DNA of 64,000 nt, taken from Pseudomonadota bacterium (lineage in GTDB: Bacteria > Desulfobacterota > Desulfobulbia > Desulfobulbales > Desulfocapsaceae). Shown here piece after piece: positions 19,593 through 27,793 of this stretch. A model generated the notes under the pieces. That model was not told the origin of the DNA. It did not search any database and saw only the letters and a program-made list of their open reading frames with translations. The stretch is taken from contig JAHIUA010000057.1 in NCBI GenBank assembly GCA_018817385.1, positions 1 to 64,000 on the forward strand, given 5' to 3'. The translations under genes were made by a program, and so were the position numbers. Within the stretch, counting starts at the first letter, position 1; each line of letters starts with the position of its first letter.

Positions 19593-21380
19593 ATGTCATC
19601 AGCCTCTACTAATATCGAACTCGGCACCACTGATGTGGTGTGGAACCTCAAAGACCTCTATGAATCGTTGGAGGATGAACTGCTTCAGGACGATCTGGAT
19701 CTCTGTCTGCAAGAAGCGGAACTCCTGAAAGAAGGCTGTGCTGGAAAACTGGCAGAACTGGACCCTGCTGTCTTTGCCCGCACCGTTCGCCGTCTGGAAC
19801 GCATCCAGCTGAACCTTGGCCGCATTGACACCTATGCCTTTCTCAACTTTGTCACCCAGGTAAAAAACAGTGCGGCCGGAGCCTTTCTCCAAAAGAGTAA
19901 AGAGGCGGCAAGCCGTGTCAATCGAGAGTTGGTCTTTTTTGACCTGGAATGGGCAAAAATGGATCAGGAATCCGCCGCCCGCTTCCTTGAAGCCGAAGAC
20001 ACGGCCCCTTACCATCATTATCTCACCAATCTCCGTCGTTACGCAACCCATCTCCTTTCGCAGACAGAGGAGACTCTGCTGGTAGAGCTCTCTCCAGTGG
20101 GGCGAGACAGCTGGCTCACCCTTTTTGAAAAACTGATGGGCCATCTCGAGTTTGGCGACAACAAAAGGAGTGAGGAAGAGGTTCTTTCTGATCTGTATGC
20201 CAGCAACCGGCAGGTACGCCAGGCTGCAGCCATCGAGCTCACCGAGGGCCTCCAAAGTCAACTCCATATCCTCACCCACATCTTCAACACCATTTTATGT
20301 GAGAAGATGCTCGATGATCGGCTGCGCCACTACCCCTCCTGGATCAGTGCCAGAAATCTCTCCAACGAACTTGCAGATCAGACCGTTGACGCCCTGGTAA
20401 ACAGTACCATTGCGCGTTATGATATCGTCCAGCGCTATTATAGTTTGAAAAAAGAACTGCTGGGTCTTGATACGCTCCATGACTATGACCGCTATGCGCC
20501 ACTGGACGCCCTGCCAAATCAGCTGATTCCCTGGAGGCAATGCCAAGAAGTGGTCTTGGAGGGTTTTCGTGCCTTTTCTCCGGAGATGGCGGACATCGCC
20601 GCCCTCTTTTTCGAGCGCCAATGGATCCATGCCCCACTTCTTGAGGGCAAGCGCGGTGGGGCCTTTGCCCATCCGGCAGTACCCGACCTCCATCCCTATA
20701 TCCTGGTCAACTATACCGGCACCCTCCGTGATGTCTCCACTGTAGCCCATGAACTGGGACACGGAATCCATCAATATCTGGCAAAAGAAAAAGGCTATTT
20801 CAATAGCGACACACCTCTGGTCCTGGCCGAAACCGCCTCAGTCTTTGCCGAACTCCTCATCTTTCATCGCCAGTTGACACAGCTTGAAGATCCGGCCCAG
20901 CGCCGGGCCTTTATCTGCCAGAAACTGGAATCGATCTTTGCCACTGTCTTTCGCCAGATTTCCATGAACCACTTTGAAAAGCTGATCCATAATGGCCGCC
21001 GCGACCAGGGAGAACTCTCCACCGATGACCTCTCCAGGCTCTGGATGGAGAGCCAGCAAACAATGTTCGGGGATGCGGTTGCCCTGGGAGACCATTATCG
21101 TCTTTGGTGGTCGTATATTCCCCACTTTCTGCATAGCCCCGGCTATGTGTATTCCTATGCCTTCGGAGAATTGCTGGTTCTCTCTCTCTACCGTGTCTAT
21201 CAAGAGGAAGGGGCGGCGTTCATCCCCAAATATCTCCACCTCCTTGCCGAAGGTGGCAGCCTATCCCCCTATGAACTGTTGGCCCCTTTCAATATTGACC
21301 TCAACGACCCCGCTTTTTGGCAAGGTGGTTTTCTGGTCATAGAAGATATGCTGACCGAAGTGGAAAATCTCATCCCTTGA
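19593..21380 (+). CDS. pepF: M3-family oligoendopeptidase (PepF/PepB type)
   Basis: A 595-residue cytoplasmic zinc peptidase. The zinc motif AHELGHGIHQ near residues 385-394 and the downstream glutamate in ETASVFAELLIF near 412-423 are those of M3B oligoendopeptidase F, which cleaves short peptides of roughly 5-20 residues. The N-terminal all-helical domain and the closing YSYAFGELLVLSLYRVY segment are typical. Length is normal for the family. It is monocistronic as far as can be seen. Confidence 0.95.
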   Translation: MSSASTNIELGTTDVVWNLKDLYESLEDELLQDDLDLCLQEAELLKEGCAGKLAELDPAVFARTVRRLERIQLNLGRIDTYAFLNFVTQVKNSAAGAFLQKSKEAASRVNRELVFFDLEWAKMDQESAARFLEAEDTAPYHHYLTNLRRYATHLLSQTEETLLVELSPVGRDSWLTLFEKLMGHLEFGDNKRSEEEVLSDLYASNRQVRQAAAIELTEGLQSQLHILTHIFNTILCEKMLDDRLRHYPSWISARNLSNELADQTVDALVNSTIARYDIVQRYYSLKKELLGLDTLHDYDRYAPLDALPNQLIPWRQCQEVVLEGFRAFSPEMADIAALFFERQWIHAPLLEGKRGGAFAHPAVPDLHPYILVNYTGTLRDVSTVAHELGHGIHQYLAKEKGYFNSDTPLVLAETASVFAELLIFHRQLTQLEDPAQRRAFICQKLESIFATVFRQISMNHFEKLIHNGRRDQGELSTDDLSRLWMESQQTMFGDAVALGDHYRLWWSYIPHFLHSPGYVYSYAFGELLVLSLYRVYQEEGAAFIPKYLHLLAEGGSLSPYELLAPFNIDLNDPAFWQGGFLVIEDMLTEVENLIP

Positions 21381-21428
21381 GTTGATCTCCAGGAAGTTCC
21401 TTATGAAAAAAGGCTGATGGCCCCCCAT

Positions 21429-21461
21429 GTCCGTCCGGAAAGAGGAGCGTTTTTTCTCAAT
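21429..21461 (+). repeat. 33-nt dispersed repeat, copy 2
   Basis: Matches 383-415 at about 28 of 33 positions. It lies between pepF and the small gene at 21656, in otherwise non-coding sequence. Confidence 0.45.
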
Positions 21462-21655
21462 GAGAGGAGCGAAAGACTGAAGCACTGGTGCCAAGCAGGA
21501 AGCAGCCAAACTCCGGTTACACGCACCATCGGGGTACATCTCGTCACTATTCCGCTGAAGACATTCCAAGAGCAACCAAGAATCAGGGAAAAAAGCTATT
21601 TCTTAATGACCACAACCTTCACAGGTCACTATCAACTCGTACCAAGGAGCATTCC

Positions 21656-21859
21656 ATGAAAAATGAAATAGGAGAACGTCTCGTCCACGTGCTGAGGGCA
21701 CCTGAGGAATCAGAGAGCCAGGAAAGTTTTGCCCGGGCCATGGAACTGACCAAGGCCTATGCAAGTTCGGGATCAGCCACCCATTTCAGTGCAGTGGCCA
21801 GACTTTTTTATGATCTTTTTGAAATGTTTGAAACCGGAAAAGACCCACGCCAGAACTAA
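21656..21859 (+). CDS. Small protein of unknown function
   Basis: A 67-residue hydrophilic, mostly helical protein. The start ATG at 21656 is chosen because AAGGAG lies 8 bases upstream; longer readings have no ribosome site. The core (ESQESFARAMELTKAYASSGSATHFSAVARLFYDLFEMFE) looks like two amphipathic helices. No family is recognised and no partner gene is adjacent (275 bp after pepF, converging with the HD protein). Confidence 0.6.
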   Translation: MKNEIGERLVHVLRAPEESESQESFARAMELTKAYASSGSATHFSAVARLFYDLFEMFETGKDPRQN

Positions 21860-22024
21860 CCCATCACCAATGACCAGTCCTTCTCCCTGAAGAGCGTTAC
21901 AGAATAGAGCAGAAAAACTGATTGTTTTCCCCAGAAGAGCAATATCGTCTGTAACCGCTGGGAGAAGGCAGGTCCCAGTCCTGGTCTCCTGACCTCCACC
22001 CCACCACAAGCACAATCGCAAAAC

Positions 22025-22939
22025 TCAATAGGGAGGTTTGCGCCGCAAAAACTTCTGGAGACAGGTGGTCCCATCCTCGCAGGACTGGGCTATAGTCTTT
22101 ATATATTTAATATTATTGTTTATATTTTCCATATATAAATTCCTATCCAGGTTCCAGCGTTCACGAAAATGGGTGCGCATTGCGTTAACAATATTAAAAA
22201 ATATCCGCTGCAAACGATCAATAACGACATCATGATAGAAAAAAGTTGTCTGCTGCATGAGTTCCACTGCAGAATTATAGACAGTAATGCCCCCTTCCTT
22301 GTGCTCCTGAAAGAGAAGCGGGAGACGTTCCAGGTAATACCTGTCGGCCATCTGGGCCAGGATGTCAGCAGAACCCACCACAAAACCAGCTAACTTAATC
22401 TCTTCCGAAGAAAAGACCAGAGAATCAGGATCAACTTTGAGATTCGTACATTGAATAATTAAAGAACAGTCTGCAATAAAAGAAGAGGGAAATGCTCTCT
22501 CTTGGAGATAGCTTTCCATAAAGAGGATGGAACGTGCCTCATGCTCCTTGGTATATGCCGCCCCACTGGCTGCATTTTCAGATTGCTTCAGCAGGAGTCC
22601 GCAGTCATGAAAATAGGCACCATAGAGTGCTTTCTTCAATGTTTCTCCGGAAACATACCGCCCTTCACAGAAAAGTCCGTGAAAGAGCCTGGTGGCTGCC
22701 AAAACAACACTATAGGTATGGCCAAGGTTATGATATTTGGTGTTACTCGGACGATATTCCGAATGATCTCCGGCAAAAAAATCTGCGATTTCCTGATGCA
22801 GCTGACAAAGCTCTCCCTGAGGATAATTTGGCGCCACAAAAGAGAGCAAGGTAAGAATTTCATCAAGGGGATCATCACTGTCCCCGGACTCAAAAACCTG
22901 TGTCAGGTGAGAATGATCCATCTTTTCAGTGAAAACCAC
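22025..22939 (-). CDS. HD-domain protein (predicted metal-dependent phosphohydrolase)
   Basis: A 304-residue protein with an HD-type metal site: KYHNLGHTYSVV near residues 67-78 (first His), GAYFHDCGLL near 107-116 (the HD pair), a His in KEHEARSI and a later Asp in VVGSADILAQMADRYY near 188-203. Such proteins hydrolyse nucleotides or cyclic nucleotides in the cytoplasm; the substrate cannot be told from sequence. A c-di-GMP link with the nearby GGDEF protein is possible, but no HD-GYP motif is present. Confidence 0.75.
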   Translation of the reverse strand: MVFTEKMDHSHLTQVFESGDSDDPLDEILTLLSFVAPNYPQGELCQLHQEIADFFAGDHSEYRPSNTKYHNLGHTYSVVLAATRLFHGLFCEGRYVSGETLKKALYGAYFHDCGLLLKQSENAASGAAYTKEHEARSILFMESYLQERAFPSSFIADCSLIIQCTNLKVDPDSLVFSSEEIKLAGFVVGSADILAQMADRYYLERLPLLFQEHKEGGITVYNSAVELMQQTTFFYHDVVIDRLQRIFFNIVNAMRTHFRERWNLDRNLYMENINNNIKYIKTIAQSCEDGTTCLQKFLRRKPPY

Positions 22940-23459
22940 GCTATTATTTTCCGCATTCGGCTAAACAGAAAAAACAATTATTTTTCAAGTAGAAACAAGA
23001 TGTTGTCATCCACTCTCCATCCCAGCCTACATTTTGCTTTTCTTTCAAAGGCATAAAAAAAATAAACTGCAACGGCCCAAGAATCATATTTGATTACTCG
23101 ACACCTGTTTTTTAGCCTATACTGTTCATTCTCAGATTGCAATGCACGATTTTTTTTATGAATCAGAGAATATGGCACGAATCCACCCTCTCGCAAAAGC
23201 ATGGGACTCTCTTCAAGGCCATTGAGAAAGGAAAATCGTCAATACTGCGAAACAACATCCCTGAGCCGCATTGCCAATGTATGCTTTGCAGCACCATCAA
23301 TCAGAAAAGCTGAAACGAAATAGATTTAACAATACTTTATCACAAGGAATTTTGATGAAAAAAAGTTCAGGCTATAGACTTTCTGCTCACGAAACGATAC
23401 ACTGGGTATGAAGCAGTTTCTTGACCACTTCATTCAATAGGTCAGCATACCAAGAAAAC
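22940..23459. other. Intergenic region with possible leader peptide
   Basis: No clear gene in 520 bases between the HD protein and the REC-GGDEF gene, which are divergent, so promoters for both are expected here. One 18-codon frame at 23355-23411 (MKKSSGYRLSAHETIHWV) has AAGGA upstream and ends just before the REC-GGDEF gene; it may be a leader peptide or chance. Confidence 0.4.
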
Positions 23460-24362
23460 ATGAATCAAGAGATCGATAAACAAAATTTTGTCGTCATGGT
23501 AGTGGATGACGATCCCACTATTCTGACATCACTCACCCTCCTCATTTCCTCACTAGGCTACAGAACTCTTTCTGCAAAAGACGGCATTAACGCCTTAGAA
23601 CTGCTCAACTCACAGATCTGTGATCTCATCATCACCGATGTCGTCATGCCACGGATGGACGGCCTCGAACTTTTGCACCATGTCCGAGAAGAGTACCCGA
23701 CAACCGGTGTCATTATAGCCACCGGATACAGTAGCAGGGCAAGTTACGCAGAAGTGATCCGAGCCGGAGCCATCGATTTTATTAAAAAGCCCATAGAACA
23801 TGCTGAACTCGAAGCAAAATTAACCAGGGCCCTGCGTGAACAGCAGATGCTCCGTGAGCTTGAGAAACAATCCCTCTGCGATGAATTGACAGGCCTTCTC
23901 AATCGTCGCGCCTTCGACAAAAGATTTCCACGTGAGGTAGAGCGAGCAGCACGACAGCATTACCCGCTCTATCTGGCCATACTGGATGTGGATCGATTCA
24001 AGAATTACAATGACACCTTCGGCCACCAGGCTGGTGACAAGGTGCTGGCTGCAGTGGGAGATATCCTTCATCTCTGTACCCGCAATAATGTCGACACCTG
24101 TTTCCGATACGGCGGAGACGAGTTTGCCGTCATTCTCCCCCAGACCAGCATATCCCAGGCTATAAAAGTCATCGAACGCATCCTGCAACGTTTTCGAAAA
24201 ATGGGATTTGGCGACACCGACATCTCCATCGGCATGGCTCCCTGCGCACGCGACAATGCCCTGCCCCTTAGCGAAGATATGGCCCAGCTGATCGACAGAG
24301 CTGACAAAGCCATGTATCGCGCCAAGGCCAAGGGCATTGGCTGGGTCATTAATAACCCTTGA
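23460..24362 (+). CDS. Response regulator diguanylate cyclase (REC-GGDEF)
   Basis: About 300 residues. The receiver domain (VVDDDPTILTSL, phospho-Asp in LIITDVVMPRMDG, Lys in FIKKPIE) is joined to a GGDEF domain with an intact RYGGDEFAV active site that makes cyclic di-GMP. The inhibitory I-site position reads NNVD rather than RxxD, so product feedback may be absent. The ATG at 23460 is preferred; a TTG 39 bases upstream would also be in frame, and neither has a strong ribosome site. No kinase is adjacent. Confidence 0.9.
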   Translation: MNQEIDKQNFVVMVVDDDPTILTSLTLLISSLGYRTLSAKDGINALELLNSQICDLIITDVVMPRMDGLELLHHVREEYPTTGVIIATGYSSRASYAEVIRAGAIDFIKKPIEHAELEAKLTRALREQQMLRELEKQSLCDELTGLLNRRAFDKRFPREVERAARQHYPLYLAILDVDRFKNYNDTFGHQAGDKVLAAVGDILHLCTRNNVDTCFRYGGDEFAVILPQTSISQAIKVIERILQRFRKMGFGDTDISIGMAPCARDNALPLSEDMAQLIDRADKAMYRAKAKGIGWVINNP

Positions 24363-24431
24363 AGGGCACAAGCAAGTTAACAGGTTAGCATCACAAGAAT
24401 GGTATTTTTCAGGCTATACAACCTGTAACTC

Positions 24432-24578
24432 TTCAGGTAGTGCCCAATACTTGGCACGCAATCGCTCTCTACCCGTTTAGCAGTGCTATATCTTCGTTCA
24501 GTCAGGACTCCGGAGCAGACACTCATGCGCTTCGAGAAAACCTCAATGGACGAAGATAGAATGCGACTGAATAATTAC
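24432..24578 (+). repeat. Dispersed ~145-bp repeat, copy with TTCGTTCAGTCAGGACT core
   Basis: Aligns over its full length with 42174-42319 in the same orientation; both carry the exact core TTCGTTCAGTCAGGACT and begin with TTCAGGTA. The copy at 19387-19530 is its reverse complement with substitutions. Non-coding, function unknown. Confidence 0.7.
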
Positions 24579-24697
24579 TAAAGACGAAGACATGGAATTC
24601 TGGGGCAGTGAGCTGGCAGTGCCCTGACTGCCCAGGAAGAGAAGGACAAGACTTGGTGAAAATTCATAAACGAGTCCTGAACTTTTGGAGAAATAAA

Positions 24698-24730
24698 GGT
24701 TGCAGAGAACACATTGCAAGAGCTGCAACC
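24698..24730 (-). terminator. Terminator-like hairpin after ferredoxin gene
   Basis: GGTTGCAG (24698-24705) pairs perfectly with CTGCAACC (24723-24730). Read on the minus strand the stem is followed by CTTTATTTC, a weak T-rich tail, 28 bases after the ferredoxin stop. It probably ends the purF-ferredoxin transcript. Confidence 0.55.
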
Positions 24731-24757
24731 TCCAGCTGAACCCTTAGCCAATAGCCA

Positions 24758-24949
24758 TCAATTAATAGCAATACACTTCTGCGGGCAGTAGGCTATGGCT
24801 TTTTCCACCTTGGCAGTCACTTCTGCATCAGGATCCACTAACATTGCCTTCTCAGTGGTCTCATCCATGCAAAAGACCTCAGGACATATTTCCACACAGG
24901 AACCGCAGCCATTGCACTCATATGTATCAATAATGATAGACTTTCCCAC
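24758..24949 (-). CDS. Ferredoxin, single 4Fe-4S type
   Basis: A 63-residue ferredoxin: CNGCGSCVEICPEVF at about residues 12-26 with a fourth ligand CP near residue 55 gives one [4Fe-4S] cluster, and there are extra cysteines (FCMDE, KCIAIN). Acidic and cytoplasmic. It starts 12 bp after purF and is surely co-transcribed with it. A link to the Fe-S cluster of PurF is tempting, but such ferredoxins are general electron carriers. Confidence 0.92.
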   Translation of the reverse strand: MGKSIIIDTYECNGCGSCVEICPEVFCMDETTEKAMLVDPDAEVTAKVEKAIAYCPQKCIAIN

Positions 24950-24961
24950 CTGCTTTCCCGA

Positions 24962-26380
24962 TCACTCCATGGCATCTTTGCGAAAATTTCTGTCCGGCTC
25001 CACAGGATAGATACCATTAAAACAGGCCAGACAGTAATCATCTGCTGTCAGGCCCGTTGCCTTGACTAAGCCTTCCAGGCTGAGATAGTGCAGAGAATCC
25101 AGACCGAGGTAGGCGGCCGTCTCTTCTATTGAGTGCTGCGCTGCAATGAGTTGGTCGCAAGAGGGAAAATCGATCCCGTAATAACAGGCATGACGGGTGG
25201 GCGGGCAACTCACCATCATATGGACCTCCGTCGCACCGGCCTCACGCAGGGCCTTGACTCTGCTCCGCCCTGTAGTGCCACGAATAATAGAATCCTCAAC
25301 AATGATCACCCGCTTTCCCTTAAGAAAAGAACGGACGGGATTGAGCTTGACCCGAACATTAAAATCGCGCATGGACTGGGTGGGCTGGATAAAGGTACGC
25401 CCCACGTAATGGTTCCGAATCACCCCCATTTCCAGAGGGATGCCGGATTCCTGGGAAAAACCGATGGCCGCATAATTGCCGGAATCTGGGAAGGGCATGA
25501 CAAAATCCCCTTCCACCGGACATTCCCGAGCCAACATCTCGCCCATACGCTTGCGGGCCTGATAGACATTAATGCCAAAGATATCAGAGTCGGGACGTGC
25601 AAAATAGACCTGCTCAAAGATACAGAAACTGGTCTTCCGCTTGGACCAGGGATAAACGGAAACCATCTCGTCTTTATTAATAATGAGGATTTCCCCAGGC
25701 TCAATATCTCGGATATACTCTGCCTCGATCAAATCCAGGGCACAGGTCTCCGAAGCCACAATCCACCCTCCGTTATTCAGTTTGCCCAAACAGAGAGGCC
25801 GAAAACCGGCGGGATCACGGACGGCAACCAAGGTATCTCCAGTCATCAAGAGAATAGAGTAGGCCCCCTTGAGACAGGAAAAAGATTCACAGAGTGCGCG
25901 CTTCAGGCCCAAATGGGTGGTACGTGCCATAAGATGGAGAACCACCTCACTGTCCATCGAAGTCTGGAAAATAGAGCCATTATCCTCAAGATCCCGACGC
26001 AGATCAATGGAATTAACCAGGTTGCCGTTGTGGGCTACAGCCAGAGTACAACCCTTGTGAGTCACCATCAGCGGCTGACTATTCGTCACATTAGAAGATC
26101 CGGTGGTGGAGTAGCGCACATGGCCCATGGCCATGGTACCTGGCAGTCCCTGGAGGATGGATTCTGAAAAAATTTCAGGAACCAAACCCATAGCTTTGTG
26201 AATTGAAACCTTTTCTCCGTCCGAGGCCACGATACCGGCACTCTCCTGCCCTCTATGCTGTAAGGCATAAAGGCCGAAATAGGTGAGCTTGGCAGCATCC
26301 TCATGGCCGAAGATCCCACAAACGCCACATTCATGCTTGGGGCGCCCGTCTTCTGGAGGGTGTACACTGGTCATATCCAT
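24962..26380 (-). CDS. purF: Amidophosphoribosyltransferase (PurF)
   Basis: A glutamine amidotransferase that makes 5-phosphoribosylamine, the first step of purine synthesis. The start at 26380 (472 residues) is chosen because AAGGA stands 7 bases upstream; longer readings lack a ribosome site. The N-terminal nucleophile Cys is in HECGVCGIFG after a short propeptide, so this is the processed B. subtilis type. The PRPP loop IVEDSIIRGTTGRS lies near residue 370. Cysteines in SCPPTRHACYYG and DDYCLACFNG fit the [4Fe-4S] ligands of that class. Followed at 12 bp by a ferredoxin gene. Confidence 0.95.
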   Translation of the reverse strand: MDMTSVHPPEDGRPKHECGVCGIFGHEDAAKLTYFGLYALQHRGQESAGIVASDGEKVSIHKAMGLVPEIFSESILQGLPGTMAMGHVRYSTTGSSNVTNSQPLMVTHKGCTLAVAHNGNLVNSIDLRRDLEDNGSIFQTSMDSEVVLHLMARTTHLGLKRALCESFSCLKGAYSILLMTGDTLVAVRDPAGFRPLCLGKLNNGGWIVASETCALDLIEAEYIRDIEPGEILIINKDEMVSVYPWSKRKTSFCIFEQVYFARPDSDIFGINVYQARKRMGEMLARECPVEGDFVMPFPDSGNYAAIGFSQESGIPLEMGVIRNHYVGRTFIQPTQSMRDFNVRVKLNPVRSFLKGKRVIIVEDSIIRGTTGRSRVKALREAGATEVHMMVSCPPTRHACYYGIDFPSCDQLIAAQHSIEETAAYLGLDSLHYLSLEGLVKATGLTADDYCLACFNGIYPVEPDRNFRKDAME

Positions 26381-26466
26381 CGAATATTCCTTCATTTGCA
26401 AGACTGGGGTCTCATTCACCATAAGGACAAGCCAAGACGGCCGTGCCACTGATCTTTAAAAAAGGG

Positions 26467-26501
26467 AAAGGCACAAAGAATACGATTATCTTTGTGCCTT
26501 T
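26467..26501 (-). terminator. Hairpin in the purF-selD intergenic region (possible purF leader attenuator)
   Basis: Thirteen-base perfect arms AAAGGCACAAAGA (26467-26479) and TCTTTGTGCCTTT (26489-26501) flank a 9-nt loop. On the minus strand the stem is followed by CCCTTTTTTAAAG, so it looks like an intrinsic terminator about 90 bases upstream of the purF start. As the two genes are divergent it would lie in the purF leader. Regulation is inference; no known riboswitch is recognised. Confidence 0.55.
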
Positions 26502-26665
26502 TCTCAAAATCTGATAAAAAAGACTTATAATAAGTTTTACAGAAATTCAACAATAAAGCACTGTTCATCTGTTTTTTCTTTCTTATTTCCTTCATTCCTA
26601 ACAACTATCGTAAAGATAAGCAGCTAACAGATAAAAAACAACTCTTCTTTTACAACGAATGATCA

Positions 26666-27754
26666 ATGGTTAAATTGACCTCCACAGTCAAGGCCTCGGG
26701 CTGAGCGGCAAAACTTGGCCCAGGGGACCTGGGACAAATACTTTGCGGCATTACCCTGCCCAAAAATGAACGGCTGATTGTCGGGGCCGAGACCTGCGAC
26801 GACGCCGGGGTCTACCGTCTGAATGAAGAGACTGCTCTTATCCAGACTCTGGATTTTTTCACCCCCATTGTCGACGACCCCTATAGCTTTGGTCAAATCA
26901 CCGCAGCCAATGCCCTGAGCGATGTCTATGCCATGGGTGGCAAACCATTGCTGGCCATGAACATCCTGGCCTGTCCGATTAAATCCATGGATGCCGGCAT
27001 ATTTCGTGAAATAATACGAGGAGGGCTCTCCAAGATCGAAGAGGCCGGTGCCCTGCTGGTGGGTGGCCACTCGGTGGAAGATAATGAATTAAAATACGGT
27101 CTCTCAGTCACCGGCGTGGTTCATCCGGATCGGGTTCTTCTCAACAGTGGCGCCAAGCCCGGAGACCGTTTGCTTCTGACCAAACCCCTTGGCACCGGGA
27201 TCCTGTCCACAGCCATCAAGGGAAACCTGGCCGGTCCCGAAGTTGAAAAACAGATTACGGAAATCATGGCCACCCTGAACCGGATAGGAGCAGAGGCGAT
27301 GGAGTGGGCCAGAGACAATGGTCATCAAATCCATGCCTGTACCGATGTCACCGGATTCGGTCTGCTGGGACACCTCCATGAGATGACTGCAGCATCAAAG
27401 GTCAGCGCCCGCATCTACAGCGACCACATCCCTCTTATCCCGGGCTGCCTTGACTTTGTCGCCATGGGGATCATTCCCGAAGGTGCCTATACCAACCGCA
27501 AATTCTACAAGCAATGGCTCAAGAATCTTAGCGGTGGAGATGATACCATGGAAATGGTCCTAGCCGACCCGCAAACCTCGGGCGGCCTTCTCATTGCAGC
27601 TCCTCCCGAAGCGGTCCGGGCTATTTTGGCCAAGATGAAAGAATTGGCGTATCCCCTGGCCTGTGCCGACATTGGCGAAATCAGAGCAGGCGAAGAAGGC
27701 CTGGTGGAACTGGCTGACTCAAATCAGGCTCTCAGCAGTGCGGAAATGCGGTAA
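26666..27754 (+). CDS. selD: Selenide, water dikinase (SelD), selenoprotein with Sec13
   Basis: A 362-residue enzyme that makes selenophosphate from selenide and ATP, the selenium donor for selenocysteine tRNA. The frame runs through TGA at 26702-26704 in the context VKASG-Sec-AAKLGPGDL, exactly where many bacterial SelD proteins have catalytic Sec or Cys. Downstream motifs are intact: GAETCDDAGVY, ITAANALSDVYAMGGKP, GGHSVED, TDVTGFGLLGHLHE, ADPQTSGGLL. A reading from the first ATG after the TGA (26933) would lose the active site. It provides the selenium activation needed by FdhA. selA, selB and selC are not in the window. Confidence 0.95.
26702..26733 (+). promoter_or_regulatory. Selenocysteine codon and SECIS-like hairpin in selD
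   Basis: After the TGA at 26702-26704, CCCAGG (26719-26724) and CCTGGG (26728-26733) form a perfect 6-bp stem with a GGA loop, starting 15 nt downstream. This is the spacing expected for the apical part of a bacterial SECIS element bound by SelB. Pairing is seen; function is inferred. Confidence 0.7.
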
Positions 27755-27793
27755 GCACCGACTTTTTTGCATCTGCGTTATTGTTGTCACCAT

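Larger units (their letters stand above)
24363..24757. other. Intergenic region between REC-GGDEF gene and ferredoxin
   Basis: No gene is seen in 395 bases between convergent genes. It holds a dispersed-repeat copy (24432-24578), an imperfect hairpin at about 24601-24635 (GGGCAGT/ACTGCCC arms) and a terminator for the minus-strand ferredoxin at 24698-24730. Confidence 0.6.

Noticed and set aside
24601-24635. Hairpin GGGCAGT/ACTGCCC considered as a terminator
   Set aside because: No T-tract on either strand, and a better terminator for the ferredoxin gene lies at 24698-24730.
25133-26167. 344-codon plus-strand frame
   Set aside because: Antisense to purF with its complete catalytic motifs.
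26416-26604. 62-codon minus-strand frame upstream of purF
   Set aside because: It spans the perfect terminator-like hairpin and has no ribosome site or family resemblance.
26933-27754. selD starting at the first ATG after the TGA
   Set aside because: This would remove the active-site loop and the conserved CDDAGVY region; the upstream frame through TGA is homologous to SelD.
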